In this document: positions 11,493 to 23,863 of the stretch, one piece after another
Numbering within the stretch: the first letter of the stretch is position 1
How the letters are laid out: each line of letters opens with the position of its first letter
Assembly: GCA_905250115.1 (NCBI GenBank)
Contig: CAJNOI010000054.1
Coordinates: forward strand, 313,277-377,276
DNA: 64,000 nt
Direction: 5' to 3'
From: Adineta steineri
Taxonomy: Eukaryota; Rotifera; Eurotatoria; Adinetida; Adinetidae
Notes under the pieces: generated by a model
The model's input: the letters and a program-made list of their open reading frames with translations, nothing else
Told to the model about the DNA's origin: nothing
Database searches by the model: none
Made by a program: the position numbers and the translations under genes

Positions 11493-12308
11493 TTATTGAG
11501 TAATACGTATATCTATGCAATTATATCGAATATCTACTGAATAGAGAAGGAAAAAAAACCAACATGTTATTTAAATATTTATTTAATAACAAACATAGAG
11601 AGTAATTGGGAAAAAAACATTCGCATATAAAAAGACAGTTTTTTTGTTACATAGGTGATATGATCTTAGACGTAGATTGAGTAAAATCCCTCGAATCTTT
11701 GTTTTTCAAAGGATCTTTTGTAATCTATACTATGTTATTAATGAATTCATTAATATTTATTATCTTATTTATCATTTGTTTAATATAACATCAATGAAAA
11801 AAATATATAGTGAAATTTTCATTATTATTCAAAAATAATAGAAAAATAAATCTTAATTCATTAGAAATATGATACATTCTCTATTTTAATATCACACTAC
11901 AATGACAATCTTATTATCTTTATGAGTAGTAGAGAATAAACATCTAGGTATGGAATACTATTCACCTCAAGGGAGTAACAACTTATAAGCACAACATGCA
12001 TAATCATCTTTTTTTTGTCATTTTAGTAATATATACAAAAAACTAAGGATTAGTTTTTTCTTAGTAGAAATATTTTCTAAAGAATTTGAAATCATTTACT
12101 AATTTTTTTCTGAATAGTTAACGATTATGATAATGTACTGTGAAAACAGTTTTCATACTTGTTTAATGATCTATTGAATAAAAAGTTTTCATTCGTATAA
12201 TATACTGATAGGACATACATACATAAGAGAGAGAGAGAGAGAAAAGAAAAAAGCATACTGAATCAATAAAAAGAAGAAAGCAAAGCTTTTTTTTACTGTA
12301 ACAAAAAA

Positions 12309-14362
12309 TTAAGTTGGAGTAGATTTCATAGTTAATAGAGGTATTTGTATATTATCAGTTATTGATATTGAATGTCGTTTTAAAGACGATGGAATTGAAG
12401 GTGTTGTAGTAATCATTGTTGAATCATTTGAAGAAGATGAATTCGTTAATGTTGAAATATATTGAGCATAAATTTCACTGGGTACATGTTGACGAAGTAA
12501 TGTATTTTCACATTCAATACTATTGATTTTTTCATTAAGTTTTTGAATTTGTTGTCGTAACTCTGTTACTTCTTCACGAACAGCCGATAACAAATGCATT
12601 TTAACAAGATCCTACGATAAGAAATTATATTTTTTCGAATATAATAAAATACAAAATACGTACCATAGCAGCTGAAATTTTGTTATCAATACCAGCCGTA
12701 CTAAAATTAAAAGTAAATTATGTTTATAATAATTGTCGATAGAAGTTGATTAATAGTCTCATTCGTTTTCTTTAAGCATTATAAAGATCTTTTTAATATA
12801 TGTACTAAATACCTGAGCTGTCGTGCTAAACTATAACAAGTACTTTCATCTAATAAGCTAATGTTTAAAAATTAAGGATAGATTTTTTTTAAAATAAAAA
12901 AAACTGATTTATTTCATACCTTTTTTCTTTTGCTGGTGTTATTAAAATTCCTTTAAGAATTTCATTAGCTATTTCATTATTTTGACTATTTTCATTATTT
13001 AATAAACCCATTGCAGCAACAGCTGTAGCTGCTGCTGTTTGTGCTGTTTGAGTTAGATTTAATGGTGAACCTGTTGTTGCATATTTCAAAATATTGCTTA
13101 ATGATGGGTTTGAATTATTTGTATTAGCTAATGTAGCTAGACAACCATTGACATGTGGAGTTTTTAATGGATCATTATTAATACCATTAACTAAAGGCTT
13201 TGGTGTAGTTATTAATGCTGTTTGTTGTAAACTACCTTTTGGTGTAGTAAGTATAGATGTTTGTTGTGTATCATTTGTATTATTTGGAATAGTGTGAGAT
13301 GCTGGAATGGGTAATAGTGTATGGATTGGTGGATGTTGCATTGGATGATAGGATGGTATAGTTGCATAGGGTGATGATGTTGGTAGAACAAGTGATGAAT
13401 GATAATGTGGATCACCGTATAAAAAAACTGTATTATCACCATTCATATCCGAAGCTAAAAATAAAAACCAATATGCAATGAAGAATGAAAAAATAATAAA
13501 AATATACTTGGATCTGTAGGTCGAGGAAAATCATTAAGAGGTGCTTGCTGTGATGGTGGTATCATTTGTGTAGATGATAAATAAGGATTCGAAGCAGCCA
13601 TAGCAGCTGCCCATGAAGCTGCATAAGGGGAATAAGGTGATGGATAGAATGGATAATAACCGAATTGTGGATGATGATTCGACAAGAGATAAGATCGATT
13701 AGCTAGTGCTGGTGAATGATAAGGATGAACAAGTCCAGCTTGAGATGGAACGTTAGTTACTGGTACTAAAGTTGGTGTATTATTTAGTGCCATTAGTTGT
13801 TGTTGGTGTTGAAATGCAGTTGCAGCTGCAGCAACAGCGGCTGACTAAATAACAATTTTAAAATAATCTGTCAACATTTTATAGACAAATTCGAATATTT
13901 TTATTTAAAAGACTAAGCTGTTTTTTTTTGCACATCTGTCAATGAAAATTCCCATTTAATTACATTATCTTGTGAAAATATTCTTACCGCAAGTGTAGTA
14001 GATGAAGTTGTGGCTAAATCTCCATTAACAACTGATGGTATATTTGGAATGTTTGTAGTAGGTACATTTGAAATTATTAAATTATTAAATGATTCATTTT
14101 CAATTGTATTCACTGGTATAATTGAAGATGTAATATTTTCAGGTGGTTCATAATCATTAACTTTCCATCTTCCACGTCCAAAGTTTCTATCAACACGAAT
14201 CATTTGAAAACGTGATGTACATCCTGTTTCATCCGCAATCGATGATGTTTGTGGAATAGTTTCAACATGATTTACTTGTAATTTATCAATTGGAGTTACA
14301 TGAAATTTTCCAATAATTTGTTCATTTATTGGATAATTAATAACTGATAATGGTCCATTCAT
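12309..14362 (-). CDS. TSC22D1: TSC22-domain protein, long isoform (bunched/TSC22D1-like)
   Basis: Six exons join in phase: 13988-14362, 13508-13844, 12920-13454, 12813-12857, 12664-12700 and 12309-12611, giving 543 residues. The C-terminal exon encodes the TSC box and leucine zipper (from residue 444: DLVKMHLLSAVREEVTELRQ). The two preceding mini-exons (45 and 37 nt) supply AGIDNKISAAM, the usual lead-in. Residues 50-71 (SRFQMIRVDRNFGRGRWKV) match the conserved N-terminal motif found only in long TSC22D1/2/4 isoforms. The middle is Pro/Tyr/Asn/Ala-rich and disordered. Long isoforms form zipper dimers and act in growth control with Madm/NRBP1. Its stop lies 1.9 kb upstream of TOB, and both are growth regulators on the same strand. 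Confidence 0.9.
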
Positions 14363-14544
14363 GTTTACTATTTTTGATCATATGATACAAAAATGGCAAA
14401 ATATAATTCATAACCGTATTATCATATCAAAAGTTTTTTTTTGCATTTATTCTAAAATATATTTATATCAATATTAATAAATATTTTTTTAATTTAATAA
14501 GAAGAAAGACAGAAAAATATGAATAAAATTCTTTTATTACAAAA

Positions 14545-17039
14545 TCACTCTATGAGTAAAATGTTACTGAATTGCGTCGCAAATATTTGCTTAACTTTAT
14601 CTAAATAATAATAATAATAAAAATGATTTGTTTGACAATGATTTTTATAAACGAATATATTTACCACTGATTTCTTTTAAATTTGCATTTCTCTGATTAA
14701 CTACAATTAATAATTCACGCATATCCGATCGTTTAGATATTATCCATGGATCATTTTCACGTTTAACCATCATTTCACCGGATGGATGAAACCTTAAATT
14801 AGTTTATATAGTAAAAACAAGTAAAAACACAAGATCTAGTTAATGTTATAAATAAAACATTTGTGATCAATAGTATCTCGACGTAATACATCTCATTTGA
14901 TGTTACATACTGTTGGTTCATTATCTTTCACAGTATTCGTCCTATAATTTTCTCTTCATGATGTCAATTTCTAGCTACAACATGTTCACACATAAAATTA
15001 TCTTTACCATTGCATATCTTCTGCAAGTGTATTCATAATTCCAGCCATGGAACTAATTGGTTCTCTAGTCCAATCAACAGTTGAAGAATATGCCATATTC
15101 ATTTTATTATAATAAACTGTTCGTACAGTATTATCTGCTCTATAAATAAATAAATACATATATAAGCATAAGAAAATTAGTTTGAATAATTACTTACGTC
15201 GGATATTTTTTTCTTAGATGTTCTTCAAAACTAGGTAACATTGTATCTAAATCTTTTTTTAATATTTCAACTATTTGTGCATTCATACTTTCATTATTAA
15301 TTGTATCATCATCTAATTATAAATAAAAAATACAAAGAAAAAATGAAACAATTATTTACCATCATGAAATAAACAAAATATTGTTATTAAATTAATATTT
15401 ATAGCAAGTATTCGATATGGTGTTAATGAATTTCCTAAGAAAAATACTTGTGATATATCATTATTCGATTGCGTTGATATTCTTAACTCATCAGCTAGAT
15501 TAGCATTTGTATCAACTGTTAAAAATCTAAATGTATATATATACATATTTATTCAATGAATTTATATTCAAGAATTTTTACTGTATAGTCGATGAATTTG
15601 TTAATTGTTTAAGATGTGGCCAATAATATAGACGAAAAAAAGAATAAACTAGACTAGTATCTTCTTGTGAGAGACCACTCCTAAATAAATAAAATCATAT
15701 TAATCTAATGAAAATATATTATGAGAAACAATGTACCATATAAGTTGATCTTTATATAGAAAAAATGTTTCTTTAAGTAATGGAAAACGTAATTCAATTC
15801 GTCGTAATATTGATTGAAGTTTTAAATAAAGTTTTTTTTCAACTGGTAAAAATTGTACACCTAAATATGATGTATCCAATGTTGCATCTCGAATCATTGT
15901 ATGTAAATGATTTTGAATAAACTAAAAGAGAATATCATTAATTTAATCTTAGAGTAATGCAAATCGGAGAGAAGAAACTACTGTAGTAAATATACCCATT
16001 TTTATTTTTTTAACATTCAATTTATTGTTCCATAAAGGTTAGAGATCACGCGAACCTCAGCTGATATACATACATCATTAATCATTCATACTTTGCATCG
16101 ATAAGATATATTCGTAAAACTCGAAGTGATTTTACAGAAAAAATTCTTGATTTTTTATAAATATACCCTTTTCATTGATAAGATTAGTGTAACTTTAAAG
16201 TAAATAGCACCTATGATTATAAAAGACGTAACAAATTTAACATTTAAAGAAACATTGATGACTCATTTATAGAATAATCAAAGTGTTTGTCTAATTCTAC
16301 ATTCAATGTATACAGAAATATGAGATATTACCTTATCAAAATGTTGTTTCAGTACATTTTGTAATTCATCTAGACGACCATGTCGAATTGGTGTTGACAT
16401 AGTACCATGTTGTAACTAAAAAAATACAATCGTTCCTTTTCCGTATTAATTCTAATCGAAATAACGTACTACAAAATATCGATATGCCATTTTTAGAATT
16501 GGTAACATAATACGATCATTAATATTTTCATCATAATATTCCGTAATAAATTTATCATCTTTTTTTCGTTCAATAACAGGAACATTAAGCGACTAAAATA
16601 CTCTTCTTCAAAAACAAAAAAACGAAAATTCTTTTTCTTTTACCATAGCTATACATATATCATTTTCAATTTGATGAAATAAAAGACGAGTCTTTTGAAA
16701 ATGAACACTTTCACATGGATCATCAAAACCAAATGTTCTAAAAATTAAAGATTATTATTTAATTTTAATAAGATTTCGATTTTGTTTTATATTTTACTCA
16801 GTAAATTTAACTAAACCTTCACAATAACCAACCGTACGTATTTGCCGATCAATATCAGTATCATGAGGATGATAATAAAGAATTTTTCTACCTTCCTAAA
16901 TATTTTATAGAGTTAATAAATGATAATAATTCTTATTCTTTTATCATACCTGTCCTTCTTTTACACATAATGGTGGACAATAAATAAAAAAATCAACAAG
17001 AAATATATTTGATGCGATACGTTCGTTCGTTGCAGTCAT
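14545..17039 (-). CDS. CCZ1: vacuolar fusion protein CCZ1
   Basis: Twelve short exons join in phase (first 16950-17039, last 14545-14600): 16798-16895, 16644-16737, 16473-16592, 16332-16415, 15737-15921, 15582-15680, 15360-15526, 15198-15312, 15008-15139 and 14665-14792 lie between. The product is 455 residues (human CCZ1 is 482). Diagnostic stretches are GRKILYYHPHDTDIDRQIR, VGYCEGLVKFTETFGFDDPC, FLYKDQLIWSGLSQED and, at the C-terminus, KVKQIFATQFSNILLIE. CCZ1 pairs with MON1 to form the guanine-nucleotide exchange factor that activates RAB7 on late endosomes; the three-longin-domain layout fits. Start is the ATG at 17039, giving the family N-terminus. It is divergent from the DUF4201 gene, with 333 bp shared upstream. 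Confidence 0.92.
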
Positions 17040-17372
17040 CTAAATTAAAAAAAACAATTTATTTCTCCATAAAAAAGAAAAAATTTATATCATTTTTTCA
17101 AAACACAACACACATTTTAGATTAGGCTTTGTATATAATTTTTTATGATTGGTTATTTAAACTAAGAAATGAAAAGAATTATGAGCATCCACCAACGTTT
17201 TACAAGCCCACGTGTTAACCACATCTATCGAAAAATTAGAATAGTGTAATATTGTCAAATTTCATTTAAAATTTTTTTTTGATCCCTTATCTCACGTATG
17301 TGTTTGATATCACCTGTATTTTATCAGTAAAATAAATATTACATATATACTTCATTTTTTTTGCTTCCGAAG

Positions 17373-19279
17373 ATGTTAGCAATAAAACAGCGATACTATG
17401 ATCGTATGAAGGAATTATCGGCTCAATCAGAGCAATTAAAAAAAGAAAAATCTGAACAAACAATAGAATTAAAACCCTTAATTCAAGATCAGAAATTTGA
17501 TAAAAAAAAATTATTAGAAGATATTCATAAAATTGAGTAAGTTACAAAATATAATAATAATATTATTATCATGATTTATTTATAAATTTAAGTGAAGAAA
17601 ATAAAACTCTTCGTCGTGAGAATTTATTCTTTTCACGTTATTTAGTACGTATAAATTCGAATAAAATAATTGAAACATTTGATGATTATGAAAATGAAAA
17701 TGAAAATGAAATTATTCGTGATATACTTAATCAAGTAAAATCGTTGAATGCCAGACGACGACTTGCTAGTAAAAATTTATTTCTAAATATATTATTTTAA
17801 TTTAAAATAAATTTCGATTTTTAGTGTTAAAAAATTCTCTTAATACAAAAAAAGGAGCAATAGGATGGACGAAAGTATCATCGAATTGGGGTAAACTTAT
17901 GTTTACACCATATATTTTAAGTCTTACTGAACAAGAACGTTTCGCGATTGTGGCCTATGAAGTTCAACAAACACGATTAGAATGGGAACGAATGAGTACA
18001 AAAGCTTTGGCAGCAATTTATACTTTCGAGGTAAAATTTATTTGTATAATTTACATATTTAGAATTCGATGAAAATTTAATTTAGATTTCATATCAATCT
18101 ATTGAATCTGATGAATTTGCTCAAGAAACTCTTAATCGTGAATTAAGAAAACGTGTGGAAAAGTATCGTGCTAATATTGGTGAAGAAGAATTTAATAGTC
18201 CACATATGCAAGTTCCAGGTGAACTTTTTGTTGATCGTATTACTAAACGTATACAATCTCGTATGGGTGCAATTGGTCTTTTACGTGTTAATACAACACG
18301 TTTACATATACGTATTGATGAGATCAATGCAAAAATACGTCATTTAGATGATTTAAATCTTAGAATGGAAGAAGTTGATATCGTATCACAGCGTACAAGA
18401 AAAATTGCAAATAGTGAAATTTATGAAAAAGTTGATAAAGAATATCGAATTGAAAAATTATCTCAATATCCATTATTTCGTCGTTTACAAGATGATAAAG
18501 AATCTTTAAATGAACAAGAAGTACATATAAATGATATGGAGAAAAAATGTGAATCAATACAATATCTTCTTGAAAGAACAAATAATGAAATTTACGGTAT
18601 TCAGCAAGAATGTGATATAATTTTAAAAGAAAATAATTGCTTAAAAATTCGTATTGAAGATGTTATGAAAGTTCCAACTATTACAGAATATGCTCATGTT
18701 ATTAAACAAAGAAAAGTTTTAGAACAAGAAATTGATATATGGACACAAAGAGTTCGTATTGCTGAAGTAAGATTTTACTTTATTATAAAAGATATACTAT
18801 CGAACTCTGTTGAGTACTGTAAAAAGCGATTTTTTACTTGAATTCAAGCCAATTAGAGACCTGTATCGGAGTCAAATAAATCTCTTGCCTGTAATTCATT
18901 TTTTTTGAGGTGAAGGTTTTGTTCTCTGATGTTTTTCTACAAACTGATGTGTTCCGAAGGTTCACGTCTATGTTTTATTGAGGTTCACGGACACAAAAGA
19001 AAGTTGGATGCATGTCTCTAACTAGCTTGAATTCAAGCCGAAAAGCGATGGTATATATATCATTCGATAGAGAAAAAGTTTCTCTACAAGCCTACATACG
19101 TCTCATTCCTGGGCAAAATTTTATTATGAAGTTTGCAGTCGCCTTTATTTTTTATAAATTCTATTTAGGCATTATTATTACAATTAAAAAAACAACAACA
19201 CAAACCATCAGAAAGATTACCACCACTGCGAACAGTTAGCTTAGATAAACAGTTATCAATCAGAACGTTTAACACATGA
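17373..19279 (+). CDS. DUF4201 ciliary coiled-coil protein (CCDC113/CCDC96-like)
   Basis: Five exons in phase: 17373-17536, 17593-17768, 17825-18030, 18086-18766 and 19169-19279, giving 445 residues, nearly all charged coiled coil. The signature is near the end: VPTITEYAHVIKQRKVLEQE followed by a Trp and RVRIAE, as in CCDC113 and CCDC96 just after the DUF4201 coil. LTEQERFAIVAYEVQQTRLE and the GELFVDRITKRIQ segment fit the same architecture. These paralogues form a complex on the axoneme linking radial spokes and dynein regulators; rotifers are heavily ciliated. I cannot choose between CCDC113 (about 377 aa) and CCDC96. The 402-nt last intron, much longer than the others, holds an inverted-repeat element. 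Confidence 0.65.
18837..19037. mobile_element. inverted-repeat element in the DUF4201 gene intron
   Basis: Arms 18837-18860 and 19014-19037 are inverted copies matching at 22 of 24 positions. Each contains the palindrome CTTGAATTCAAG and ends with GTCTCTAA or its complement. The interior has no coding capacity. It accounts for much of the unusually long intron. Confidence 0.45.
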
Positions 19280-19403
19280 ACTTTATCATTGGATATATAC
19301 TATGGTTTACTACTTTAAAAATGAAATAAAAGATGTTCATTATCATTTTATTCTGTTTTAAAACAACAGATTATGTTTTTTATTAGAAATATTAATAAAA
19401 AAT

Positions 19404-20516
19404 TTAAATCAACGGTACACGAACTTCATGTTCGTTTGTATCATTAACTTCAGCTAATGTTGACATATCAATAACAGTTGATTGTTTTGCTTGCTCTTCT
19501 TCTTCTTCTTTTTCTTGACTAGTATTTTGAGGAATACTTTCTGATTTTACACCTAAATGATGTCGTAATAAAGGTATTAATTGACGACTACGTTTTAAGT
19601 GCATTGCTAATGCATGGCGAGAACATCGATGAAACCATACATAAACACCTACCGGACTACTTAGACATGGGTTATTAATATCAAAATCTGAAACTAATGT
19701 TAAACATTCTTTTTGTCTCGATTTCTTTTGTTTACCACCACCAACAACTCGATGAGCTTGTCTTTGATCAGGTGCTGATAATTGACTCCAATGTATGTGA
19801 AGTACACAATTATGATTGACTTTTTCCGATTTGATTTTTTCCATATTAGTTTGTACTTGTTCACGAATAACTTGTGCTTGTCGAGCTGGACAAAATGCAC
19901 CCATTATACGCCATGGTAAACCAAGTAATGTTGGATCTAATACTGGATTAAATGCAATTGATATAGTTGCTAAATCAGCACACATACAAACCATACTACC
20001 ACCAAGACTTGCACCAATTAAAATAACACGTTGATAAAGTGTGGAATAAGTTTTTACTAAATTTCGATAATATATTAAACCTTGCCATTTATAATCTGGA
20101 TCTTGTAAATAAAAGCATTGTGCTGGATCAGTTAAAAATAATACATCAAATGAATTATCTGTCTGATCATGCAATTGACTTATTGAACCACACCATTCTG
20201 TTGTACGTACACCACCAACAATCATAGCAGCACCAGCAAAACTCATATATAATGTTGGTGAACGATGTGTACATGATAAATTTGGTTGTATATGTGAAGA
20301 AGAATCTACTGGATGGCATTGACAATCTTGATTTGCCGGACAATAAGTTTGTCGTCTTTGCTCAAGATGATTAAAACGTATACGAGTAAAAGCAGAAAAT
20401 TTTGAAAGAAAATAACCATGACCACGATGTCGTTTTATAAAAAAAAATAAGAAAGCAAGTATTAATATAATCAATGATGGTATTAAAGCATATAAGCCCC
20501 ATTGTAAATGAACCAT
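19404..20516 (-). CDS. membrane-anchored alpha/beta-hydrolase-like protein
   Basis: Intronless frame of 370 residues. Residues 8-27 form one hydrophobic N-terminal helix followed by a basic patch, suggesting a type II/III anchor with the body on the other side. Residues 165-174 (ILIGASLGGS) have the strand-nucleophile-elbow pattern G-x-S-x-G with candidate nucleophile Ser170. A candidate acid is the Asp near 189 and a late HALAMH stretch could provide His, but the triad is not certain. The C-terminus has a Glu run. I do not recognise the family. The gene converges on the DUF4201 gene (124 bp between stops). Confidence 0.6.
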   Translation of the reverse strand: MVHLQWGLYALIPSLIILILAFLFFFIKRHRGHGYFLSKFSAFTRIRFNHLEQRRQTYCPANQDCQCHPVDSSSHIQPNLSCTHRSPTLYMSFAGAAMIVGGVRTTEWCGSISQLHDQTDNSFDVLFLTDPAQCFYLQDPDYKWQGLIYYRNLVKTYSTLYQRVILIGASLGGSMVCMCADLATISIAFNPVLDPTLLGLPWRIMGAFCPARQAQVIREQVQTNMEKIKSEKVNHNCVLHIHWSQLSAPDQRQAHRVVGGGKQKKSRQKECLTLVSDFDINNPCLSSPVGVYVWFHRCSRHALAMHLKRSRQLIPLLRHHLGVKSESIPQNTSQEKEEEEEQAKQSTVIDMSTLAEVNDTNEHEVRVPLI

Positions 20517-21467
20517 TTTTTTTTCGACAGAAAGACTATGTTATATATGTAAACATGATAAAAATGCAAGGTTGATTACATGTAGTCATGCATGGCGATA
20601 CACAGGTGCACGTGTTAGTATAATAAATATAATGTTTCAGCTCTAGGCTTTGTATGAAAATGAGTAAACAAGGTATAATTATGTATATATACATTTTATT
20701 TGATCGATACAAACTATAACATACGTTAGTCATTTATTCAGTTAAAATCAAATATTTAAGATGAAATTATGATAAATAAAATAATTTGCCTCGTTGTTTG
20801 CAACATCATTACATGAATAAAAATCTAAATTTTTTCACACTAGTTTTGCCGGTATGGTGAATATATTTATTTACGCAAAACATCAATAAAGACTAGATTA
20901 ATGAGTACAAAATATTTATTAAACAAAAGTACGTGTACATAGAGTAGAAAAAAATATTGATAAAGGTAAATATTGTTGCAGTTAGGTTTACTTGTAACCA
21001 ATAGATTCATTTCTATCAAATCGATTTGATATTACAATATATGATTCTATAATGATTGTTCAATCTCATGAATAAAAAATTCAACAGTTTCTATGCAAGA
21101 CACTCCTAAACTCTACCTAAAAATTAATTTAAATTTCAATGTAAAATTAAAATATTCACTCTACTTGTTTTCTATCACATAGTCCACACATTTTGTTATT
21201 TATTTTCTCTTTGAAAAACAATGTGCTTCATATTTTTACAATGTAAACTTAAAATATTATGTTAAACGGAGTTTTTTTTCGAAAGGCAGAACGAAAATGT
21301 TTCGATTATCCTTTTGCTTTACAACTAAGCGAATGTCTTCAATAATAAAACTAACAACATACGTTTGGTTAACAACGAAACACGTTACTTTTCTTTAACG
21401 TAAAACATCATCATACCGTTCACTTGCTCAATTTTATACAGATTTATCATTATAAATACATATAAAA
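20517..21467. other. intergenic between divergent genes
   Basis: Upstream DNA shared by the hydrolase-like gene (-) and the two-TM protein gene (+). AT-rich; nothing else recognised. Confidence 0.5.
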
Positions 21468-23642
21468 ATGATTCCAGCAACTCAATCTATGTATTCATCT
21501 GATTCCTATAATCCTCAATATCTTGACAGTCGCTTAGATAATCCAATAATACAACCATCCGCACAGCGACTCTTATCACGGTCAGTTATATCATCATCAA
21601 ATTATGAACAATTAACTAAACAACCAACAACAAAATCAGACAGATTACTAACTAATATTAATACAAATCAAGGTTTGCCAGATGATGATATTACTCAAAA
21701 AGTTAACAACAATCAAGAAAAATCTGTTCTACGTGATCCAGCTGGAAGAAATATTCCAAAATTAATTATGAATGATAATCTTAATAATCAAGCTTTTCAT
21801 TCCACAACACATTCGCTTTCGAATTTTGATAATAAACATATCGAATCATATAAACATTTCGAACCAAATAAACATATCGAAGCTAATAGATATATGGAAT
21901 CAAATAAACCTTTCGAATCAAATAAACCTCTCGAATCGAATAAACCTTCAGCTAGTTACGCAAATCAATATCTATCTAGTAAAGTTAAACCACAACCAAC
22001 ATCAACAGAAATAAATAAAAAACAACAACAACAACAACAACAACCAGTATCAACAGAAGTAAATAAACAACAACAGCCAGTAACAAAAGTTGTAGAAGAA
22101 GATACAAAACCAATAAATGGATATTGGAAAACAGGAACACTATTTAATAAACAAGGAGTTGTAGCAATTGGAGTAAGATTAAATAAATACGATGAATTTT
22201 TTTTGTTATATTTTTTATCTGAATATTAGCCTATTATATATGATGACAATTCCTATGTAGGACCATTTGGTTTAAATCAAACAGGTGCATACATATTCTA
22301 TATTGGTATGACCGTATTTATATTTCTAGCTGGAATATTTTTAATTATGTGTCTTGTTTTTTATGGTCAAAGTAAATAATTCTTTATTATGATTATTTTT
22401 TAATCAAATTATTTTTTTTTTAAGAATATCCTGATCCAACAAAAAATAGTGGTACGTTAGCTGGTATTGGTATATGTGCATTTGCATTTTATCTTGGTAT
22501 ACAGATAATATTAATTGGTTTATGGTATCAAAAATATCGACAAGAACATCCGAAAAAGAAAATTCCTCATCAAAAACCACGATTAATGTATACACCATAT
22601 GGATATTATTTATATCCACAATATTTCTCAGATATCAATGAACAATTACATATGCAACAATATGGTACATTAAAAACTGAACCAGATACTAAAACTGTTC
22701 CATTGACAAAACCTGTTGAAGTTATATCAGCAAAATCTGAAGTAAATAATATGAGAACAATTTCAGATAATAAAGAACAACCGATTATTTTATCAAAACC
22801 TGAATTTTACTATATGGAATCAGTTTCAGATACAGTCGAACCAGTATCATCCATTGAACAGAAAATAAATGAGAAAATTGATTCAGTAAGTACATGTATA
22901 GATAGTTTTTAAAAATTACTTTATGATGATCGTCCATTACTTAATTTGAATCGTAGTTTCATCAATAATGATAAATTAAAAACTACTTACTAGTCGTTTT
23001 TGATTACTTGTTATTTAACTAACTTTCCTATACTAATGCAAAGTGTTTCTGATAGAATATAGTCAATCATCATACGATCTGTTTCATCCTATGATGTTAT
23101 ATTAGAAATAAATCGAATGAAAAACAAATTCTTTGTTATAAAAAAACCTTATTGGGATAAATAAATATTTAATCGACGAAGTCATAAAACACTCTGAAAC
23201 CTTTCAATATTTATTGTTGAACTAATATTTGTATATAGAAAACATCAGATTTTTGTAATGATACCGATTAAGGATTATTCATGTTAAATAAAAATGTATT
23301 ATAAATTATTTTTAGACGAAAACTCTTTCTACCGGAACAAAACAAAATACTGGCAAATCTTCAACAGAGGTGGATATATCAAAAAAGAACAAACAAACGA
23401 AACCTATCGATAATAAAACGATAATCTCGTCGTCAAATGATCGTCGTACAGTGGTAACTGAATCTCATCCACCTCCATCAGTTTCACAGATTGTTTCGAA
23501 AACACATGAAGATACATCCAGTGATTTACAAATAGAAGATATTAAAGCTGATAATCAACGTACAAAAATAAAAAACAGTAAATTATCATCGGGAAAAATA
23601 ATGACAAATGCTTTTTATGATGAAATGTTTAATAACATGTAA
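21468..23642 (+). CDS. two-pass membrane protein with low-complexity tails
   Basis: Four exons in phase: 21468-22172, 22230-22371, 22425-22885 and 23316-23642, giving 544 residues. Residues 1-235 are polar and disordered and include a tandem NKP/ESNKP-type repeat (about residues 120-165) and a poly-Gln stretch. A GYWKTGTLFN segment leads into two membrane helices, one each in exons 2 and 3, separated by a short YPDPTKNSGT loop. The tail after the second helix is basic, then Ser/Thr/Glu-rich. With both termini long and polar, a hairpin topology with cytoplasmic ends is likely. I do not recognise the family. The 430-nt third intron is the longest. Confidence 0.65.
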
Positions 23643-23863
23643 ATTATTAGAATAAAAAATTTTAATATAAAGAAAAATGAATGTTTGATTTATGTGTATA
23701 ATATACACAATAATGACTCTTTTAAAGTCTGTATTTGATAATAAGGAGAAAACTGATTGTATAAATATTATACAACAAAATAAAAGAAATAGTCAAAATT
23801 AATTTAATTGTTTATTTATTTGCAAACATGATATAGATATTATAATTGATGAAAAACCAAATA

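Larger units (their letters stand above)
10413..12308. other. intergenic, TOB upstream region with CRE/AP-1 motifs
   Basis: 1.9 kb between TOB (start) and the TSC22 gene (3' end). It contains a purine-rich microsatellite at about 10555-10620, a GA run near 12228-12243, and the TGACG-motif cluster listed separately. Confidence 0.5.
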
